A stretch of DNA of 64,000 nucleotides from Nocardioides sp. Root682 (GTDB lineage Bacteria; Actinomycetota; Actinomycetes; Propionibacteriales; Nocardioidaceae), in contig NZ_LMHJ01000003.1 of the NCBI RefSeq assembly GCF_001427795.1, forward strand, positions 302,204 to 366,203. Direction: 5' to 3'. This document shows positions 59,590-64,000 of this stretch, piece by piece. Positions within the stretch are counted from its first letter, which is position 1; each line of letters begins with the position of its first letter. Under the pieces are notes generated by a model. That model worked only from the letters and a program-made list of their open reading frames with translations. It ran no database searches and was not told where the DNA came from. The position numbers were made by a program, and so were the translations under genes.

Positions 59590-59706
59590 GTTCTTGCGGG
59601 TCAGCGGCAGGCTTCCGGAACCTCGGGTTGAGGAGAAGGAGCCCTGTCTCGTCCTTCTTGCCGACACTTCACCCCACTCCCGTCGTGCTGCTGGTGCTGC
59701 TCGGAA

Positions 59707-60837
59707 TCAGTGGCGGAGGGCGCCATTCGCGCGGGTGGGGAGGCGGAGTCCAGTTGACGCCCCTGCGCTGCGGAACGCTTGCACTGCTCCTTCGTGATCG
59801 CCCACTTCGGCGAGCAGGTGCGCCAACTCGAACCAGACCTGTGCTGCACCCTTGTCCGCTCCCGCGGCGGTGAGGACGTGGACACCGGCCTGGAACAGGG
59901 TCCGGGCACGGGCGCGATCGCCGCCGCCGAAGGCGATCCGACCCTTGAGGACCAGGCTCTGCGCCTCCAGGGTCGGTCCGCCGGTCGGCTTGGTCTCCAT
60001 GACCTTCTCCGCGCACTCCAGTGCGGTCTCGCGGTCGCCGAGGACGAGGTGGGCCCGGCCGCGCAGCAGGTGCAGGTAGGAGATGTCCCACGCTGAAGCC
60101 CCTGACCAGCTCAGCCCGCGCTCCAGGGTCGTGAGGATCTCCAGGGTTGCCTCGGCGTTCGGCGGGTTCTCGAGAAGGTGCAGGTTCGCGATCGCAAGAC
60201 GCAGACGCGCCAGGTTGCGGTTGTCGTCGCTGACCTCGAAGTGAGCGAGTGCCTTGCGGGCGAGGTCGATGGCTTTGCCGGTGGCGCCGCGTGCTGCCTC
60301 GACGTTGCTGGCGTTCCAGTACGCGGACGCCTTGCCGACGACGGAGCCGTGCAGCTCGGCTGCCTCGAGCGCGAGCATGCAGGTGCGCATGGCTTGCCCG
60401 GTGTCGCCATGGTTGAGGTGGGCGCCTGCCGTCGTCACGGTCAGCTGGATGGCCTCGGTGAGTCCGTCGATCCCCAGCTCCTCGATCTTCGGCCTTGCCT
60501 GTTCACCGACCTTGATCGCCCGGGGATGGTCGCCGCTGTTGGAACAGCACCTGGTCAAGGCGATCAACGCCCTCAGCCAGCTCGCGTCAGCGCTCGGGGT
60601 CGCGGTGAGGTCCTCCAGTACGGCGATGGCGCCGTTGAGGTCACCGGTGACCTCCAGCGCGCCCGCGCGGACCTGGAGCGCAGCGCGACGGACGTGCGGA
60701 ACCTGATCGATCAACGGATCGGCCAGTATGACGTCAGCCGCCCGGAGCGCGCCCGGGCCGTCGCCTGACGCCATGGACAGCTCTGCGTTGTCGATCGCGC
60801 GGCTCAGCTCCGCGAGGTGTGGGTCCACCTGTCTCAT
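59707..60837 (-). CDS. TPR-repeat protein (second of a tandem pair)
   Basis: A 376-aa helical-repeat protein from ATG 60837, overlapping the upstream paralogue gene as ATGA. TPR-like helices recur through the chain (AKAIDLARKALAHFEVSDDNRNLARLRLAIANLHLLENPP; LLRGRAHLVLGDRETALECAEKV; AEVGDHEGAVQAFRSAG). It looks like the TPR half of actinobacterial regulators or scaffold proteins without the helix-turn-helix. Closely similar to the next protein over its whole length, so a recent-looking tandem duplication. Partner unknown. Confidence 0.78.
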   Translation of the reverse strand: MRQVDPHLAELSRAIDNAELSMASGDGPGALRAADVILADPLIDQVPHVRRAALQVRAGALEVTGDLNGAIAVLEDLTATPSADASWLRALIALTRCCSNSGDHPRAIKVGEQARPKIEELGIDGLTEAIQLTVTTAGAHLNHGDTGQAMRTCMLALEAAELHGSVVGKASAYWNASNVEAARGATGKAIDLARKALAHFEVSDDNRNLARLRLAIANLHLLENPPNAEATLEILTTLERGLSWSGASAWDISYLHLLRGRAHLVLGDRETALECAEKVMETKPTGGPTLEAQSLVLKGRIAFGGGDRARARTLFQAGVHVLTAAGADKGAAQVWFELAHLLAEVGDHEGAVQAFRSAGASTGLRLPTRANGALRH

Positions 60838-61934
60838 CGTGTGAGGCCGGTCGGAGGTTGCAGGCCACTGGACGCGCCGGCGCTGCGGAACGCCTGGACC
60901 GCGCCGTCCGTGTCGCCCACCTGGGCCAGGAGCTCGGCCAGGTCGAACCACAGCTGCGCGGCGCCGCGGTCGGAGCCTGCCGCGGTGAGTGCGTGGACGC
61001 CGGCCCGGAAGCGCTGGCGGGCTTCGGCGTGGTCGCCGTCCGCGAAGGCCAGGCGCCCGTGGAGCACCAGGCACTGGGCTTCCAGGACGGGAGCCTCGGT
61101 GGGCTTGATCTGCTCGGCCCTGTCCAGGCAGGTCCGCGCGGCATCGAGGTCGCCCAGGAGCAAATGGGCCTTGGCACGCAGGACCTGGGTGAACGCGAGG
61201 TCCCAGGCAGGCATGTCGGACCAGTTCATCTCCAGCTCGACGCCGTCCAGCATCTCCAGTGCCGTCGGGGCATCGGGCGGGTCCTGCATCAGGTGCAGGT
61301 TGGCGATCTGGGATCGGAGCTTGATGCGGTTGCGGCGGTCGTCGCTGAGCTCGAACGTCGCCAGGGCCGTGCGAGCAAGGTCGATGGCGGTTTCGATCTG
61401 CCCGCGCGCTGCTTCGACCAGGCTGGCGTTCCAGTACGCCGATGCCTTGCCGATGACCGAGCCGTGCTCCTCGGCGGCCTCGATGGCACGCAGGCAGGTG
61501 CGCATCGCGGTGCCCGGGTCGCCGCCGAAGAGGTGCGCGCCGGCAACGGTGACCGTCAGCTGGATGGCCTCGGTCAGACCCTGCAGCCCGAGGTCGTCGA
61601 TGGTCGCGGCCGCCCGTTCCTCGACCGCGATCGCTCGCGGGAAGTCACCGCTGTCGCGGTAGCAGCGAGACAACGCAATGAGGGTCTTGAGCCAGCTCGC
61701 GTCCGGCGTCGGGGTCGCCACCAGGTCTTCGAGTACGACGATCGCGGCGGTCAGGTCGCCGAGGCGCTCGAGGGCGCCGGCCCTGACCTGGCGGGCGGCG
61801 CGCGACAGGCCGGGCACCTGCTCGGTCGCCGGGTCGGAGAGGACGGCGTCGACCGCGGCGAGCGCGGTGCGGGCATCGCCGGAGGCAAGCGCCAGGTCGG
61901 CGAGGTCGAGATCCACGTGCTCATCCTGCCTCAC
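60834..61934 (-). CDS. TPR-repeat protein (first of a tandem pair)
   Basis: About 366 aa from GTG 61934, chosen because VRQDEHVDLDLADL aligns with the paralogue's MRQVDPHLAEL; ATG 61964 would add 10 residues. Same TPR layout and same end (AEVGD/AQVGD...GAVQAFRSAGAS.GL). Upstream promoter signals are not evident. Both genes have the stronger GC bias of the right-hand flank. Confidence 0.75.
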   Translation of the reverse strand: MRQDEHVDLDLADLALASGDARTALAAVDAVLSDPATEQVPGLSRAARQVRAGALERLGDLTAAIVVLEDLVATPTPDASWLKTLIALSRCYRDSGDFPRAIAVEERAAATIDDLGLQGLTEAIQLTVTVAGAHLFGGDPGTAMRTCLRAIEAAEEHGSVIGKASAYWNASLVEAARGQIETAIDLARTALATFELSDDRRNRIKLRSQIANLHLMQDPPDAPTALEMLDGVELEMNWSDMPAWDLAFTQVLRAKAHLLLGDLDAARTCLDRAEQIKPTEAPVLEAQCLVLHGRLAFADGDHAEARQRFRAGVHALTAAGSDRGAAQLWFDLAELLAQVGDTDGAVQAFRSAGASSGLQPPTGLTR

Positions 61935-62028
61935 GGGGATTTCCCGGCAGACATTGCCAGACATGCGTAGGATGTCAAAACATGTCTACGGTGCGTCGGG
62001 CGACGCCGCCTGGTCCGGGAAGGACGCC

Positions 62029-62241
62029 ATGCCGAACTACTGCGTGAACCGGAACGTCGACCATCCGGGCGACCACGAGGTGCACGACCTCGACTCGACC
62101 CTGGGCTGCCTGCCGGCACCCGCGAACCGCCTGAACCTCGGACAGCACGCGTCCAGCGTGGAGGCCGTCGCCGCGGCCCAGGTGCACTTCCCGACGGCCA
62201 ACGGCTGCCGGTGGTGCGCCTCGTTGGTCACTGCGCCGTAG
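62029..62241 (+). CDS. Small conserved Cys/His-rich protein
   Basis: A 70-aa protein from ATG 62029 with GGAAGGA a few bases upstream. MPNYCVNRNVDHPGDHEVHD, then GCLPAPANRLNLG and a C-terminal GCRWCASL follow a widespread family of tiny proteins (MPNY.VN.NAQ..GDHEVH...GC..LP...GC.WC) whose function I do not know. The paired cysteines suggest metal binding. Its last 14 bases overlap the convergent ligase gene. Confidence 0.65.
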   Translation: MPNYCVNRNVDHPGDHEVHDLDSTLGCLPAPANRLNLGQHASSVEAVAAAQVHFPTANGCRWCASLVTAP

Positions 62242-63859
62242 CTGCTCCCGGGACGGTGAGCCCGAGGCGCTGGGTCGTTTCCTCGCGCATCTCGATCTTG
62301 CGGACCTTGCCGGTGACGGTCATGGGGAACTCGTCGACGAGCAGGACGTAGCGCGGGACCTTGTAGTGCGCGAGCTTGCCGGTCGCGAATTCCTTGACCG
62401 CGGCGGCGTCCAGCGGAGTCCCACCTGGCTTCATCCTGATCCAGGCGCAGAGCTCCTCGCCGTACTTCTCGTCGGGGACCCCGATGACCTGGACGTCCTC
62501 GACGTCGGGGTGGGTGTAGAGGAACTCCTCGATCTCGCGGGGGTAGATGTTCTCCCCACCGCGGATGACCATGTCCTTGATCCGCCCGACGATGGCGCAG
62601 TACCCGTCCTCGCGCATCACCGCGAGGTCACCGGTGTGCATCCACCCCTCGGCATCGATCGCTTCGGCCGTCTTGTCGGGGTCGTTCCAGTACCCGAGCA
62701 TCACCGAGTAGCCGCGGGTGCAGAACTCCCCGGCCACACCCCGCTCGACGGTCTCCCCGGTGACGGGGTCGACGATCTTGACCTCGACGTGGGGGTGGAC
62801 CCGTCCGATGGTCGCGGTACGACGATCGAGGTCGTCACCGGCGCGGGTCTGGGTCGACACGGGGCTGGTCTCGGTCATGCCGTAGGCGATCGAGACCTCG
62901 GCCATGTGCATGTCGTCGATGCAGTGCTTCATCACCTCGACCGGACAGGGTGAGCCGGCCATGATCCCGGTCCGCAGTGACGACAGGTCGTAGCCGGCGA
63001 ACCCGGGCGCGTTCTGCATCGCGATGAACATCGTCGGTACGCCGTACACGCCGGTGCACTTCTCGTCCTGGATGGTCTGCAGTGTGATTGCGGGGTCGAA
63101 CCCGGGTGCCGGAATCACCATCGTCGCGCCGTGGGTGGTGCAACCCAGGTTGCCCATCACCATCCCGAAGCAGTGGTAGAAGGGCACCGGGATGCACAAC
63201 CGGTCCTGCGGGGTGAAGTTGATCGTCTCGGTGACGAAGTACCCGTTGTTCAAGATGTTGCGGTGCGACAACGTCGCGCCCTTGGGGAACCCCGTCGTTC
63301 CCGACGTGTACTGGATGTTGATCGGGTCGTTCGGGTCCAGGGACCACGTCACCAGGTCGGCGAGCGTGATGCCGGGGTCGTGGACGTTGTGCTCGGCCCA
63401 CTCCGGCGTGCCGAGGAACAGCACCGTCTCCACCGGGGTCTCCTCGACCACCTCCGCCACCATCGCCCGGTAGTCACTGGTCTTGAAGGCGGTCGCCGAG
63501 ACCAGCAGCTTCACCCCCGCCTGGTTGAGCACGTAGGCCAGCTCGTGGGTGCGGTAGGCCGGGTTGATGTTGACCAGGACCGCCCCGATCTTCGCCGTCG
63601 CGTACTGCGTGATCGTCCACTCCGCACAGTTCGGCGCCCAGATCCCCACCCGGTCACCCTTGGCGACCCCGGCCCGCAACAGGCCGATCGCGAAGGCGTC
63701 GACGTCACGGTCCAGCTCGGCATAGGTCCACCGCCGACCCGTGGCGATCTCGACCAGCGCCTCGCGGTCGCCGTACGACGCCACCGTCCGCTCGAAGCTC
63801 GCTCCGATCGTCTCCTCGAGGAGGGGAGTGCTGCGGTCGCCGGCGTCGTACGACTCCAT
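62228..63859 (-). CDS. Fatty-acid--CoA ligase (FadD-type, AMP-forming)
   Basis: A 543-aa ANL-family enzyme from ATG 63859. P-loop-like YTSGTTGFPKGA, YGMTETSP, GWMHTGDLAVMREDGYCAIVGRIKDMVIRGGENIYPREIEEFL and the intact lysine motif FPMTVTGKVRKIEMRE are all present, unlike the ligase at 5165. It activates medium or long acids. It sits in the host-like right flank, away from the operator-controlled cluster, so it probably serves general fatty-acid use. Confidence 0.92.
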   Translation of the reverse strand: MESYDAGDRSTPLLEETIGASFERTVASYGDREALVEIATGRRWTYAELDRDVDAFAIGLLRAGVAKGDRVGIWAPNCAEWTITQYATAKIGAVLVNINPAYRTHELAYVLNQAGVKLLVSATAFKTSDYRAMVAEVVEETPVETVLFLGTPEWAEHNVHDPGITLADLVTWSLDPNDPINIQYTSGTTGFPKGATLSHRNILNNGYFVTETINFTPQDRLCIPVPFYHCFGMVMGNLGCTTHGATMVIPAPGFDPAITLQTIQDEKCTGVYGVPTMFIAMQNAPGFAGYDLSSLRTGIMAGSPCPVEVMKHCIDDMHMAEVSIAYGMTETSPVSTQTRAGDDLDRRTATIGRVHPHVEVKIVDPVTGETVERGVAGEFCTRGYSVMLGYWNDPDKTAEAIDAEGWMHTGDLAVMREDGYCAIVGRIKDMVIRGGENIYPREIEEFLYTHPDVEDVQVIGVPDEKYGEELCAWIRMKPGGTPLDAAAVKEFATGKLAHYKVPRYVLLVDEFPMTVTGKVRKIEMREETTQRLGLTVPGAATAQ

Positions 63860-63897
63860 GATCTGTCCTCTGGTGTGCGGGGTTGGTGGTGCCAGAG

Positions 63898-64000
63898 TCA
63901 CGCGGGGACCGCGGTCTCGACAAGGGGTACGTCGGTCATCTCGTCGCGGGTGTCCTCCATCGACCGCGACTTCGTCTCCGGAAGCATCAGGGCACAGACG
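63898..64000 (-). CDS. C-terminal end of an MFS (metabolite:H+ symporter-like) transporter, partial
   Basis: Reading leftward from the edge gives VCALMLPETKSRSMEDTRDE, then MTDVPLVETAVPA and a stop at 63898. LPETK.RS.E is the classic loop after the last helix of sugar-porter and MHS-type MFS proteins. Only 33 residues are in the window. Confidence 0.7.
   Translation of the reverse strand, partial: VCALMLPETKSRSMEDTRDEMTDVPLVETAVPA

Noticed and set aside
60819..61970. A 383-codon + strand frame opposite the TPR gene
   Set aside because: Antisense shadow; the minus strand encodes a TPR protein with a coupled paralogue.

Overview
The window is a high-GC, gene-dense stretch of actinobacterial DNA (many GTG starts, ATGA/GTGA overlaps, an mce lipid-uptake operon, several P450s, 7Fe ferredoxins, KorAB). 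The gene content suggests a Nocardioides-like member of the Propionibacteriales. That assignment rests on gene content and general familiarity, not on a marker gene.

Bases 1-52900 are a large catabolic cluster. From left to right: the 5' end of an acetyl-CoA synthetase gene; a Liv-type ABC importer in which permease, permease and ATPase are fused into one polypeptide; a CoA ligase, SDR, 3-hydroxyisobutyrate-type dehydrogenase and enoyl-CoA hydratase; a LysR/MFS pair; a P450 followed by a complete yrbE4AB-mceABCDEF-mas operon; a leftward operon encoding a full P450 electron chain (FprA-like reductase, ferredoxin, P450) with alcohol and aldehyde dehydrogenases and an SCP2 protein; a leftward operon with a Rieske oxygenase, its reductase, KorA-ferredoxin-KorB and an alpha/beta hydrolase; a rightward operon with two 2-keto-4-pentenoate hydratase-family enzymes, a cupin, a third P450, a C-C hydrolase-like protein and an SDR; a GntR/FCD regulator; a meta-cleavage lower-pathway operon (CoA transferase, 4-hydroxy-2-oxovalerate aldolase, acylating acetaldehyde dehydrogenase); and a B12 mutase operon (MeaB-like GTPase, large and small subunits) ending in an extradiol dioxygenase. 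Together these read as uptake of a hydrophobic, probably cyclic compound, oxidation of methyl groups and rings, ring opening by extradiol cleavage, and funnelling to pyruvate, acetaldehyde/acetyl-CoA and a branched acyl-CoA.

A 13-bp palindrome, CGATATGATATCG or a close variant, lies at eight places in this cluster, each in front of a gene or divergent pair. One copy overlaps the start region of the GntR/FCD gene. It contains a -10-like TATGAT/TATCAT, and at four genes the start codon lies only 2-3 nt beyond it, which points to leaderless, operator-controlled transcripts. I infer one regulon governed by the GntR protein.

Bases 52900-59600 look like a small mobile or defence island: a frameshifted IS110-family transposase, a HigB-like toxin with a XRE-ImmA protein, and divergently from them an operon encoding a ubiquitin-like protein, an E1-like ThiF enzyme, a cysteine-rich DUF6527-type protein and a KTSC protein. 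The island is bracketed by a diverged 54-bp direct repeat (53232 and 59502), and the right copy abuts a 3' tRNA-Ala/tmRNA-like end. The last 4.4 kb look like host background: tandem TPR proteins, a small conserved Cys-rich protein, a fatty-acid CoA ligase and the end of an MFS transporter gene.
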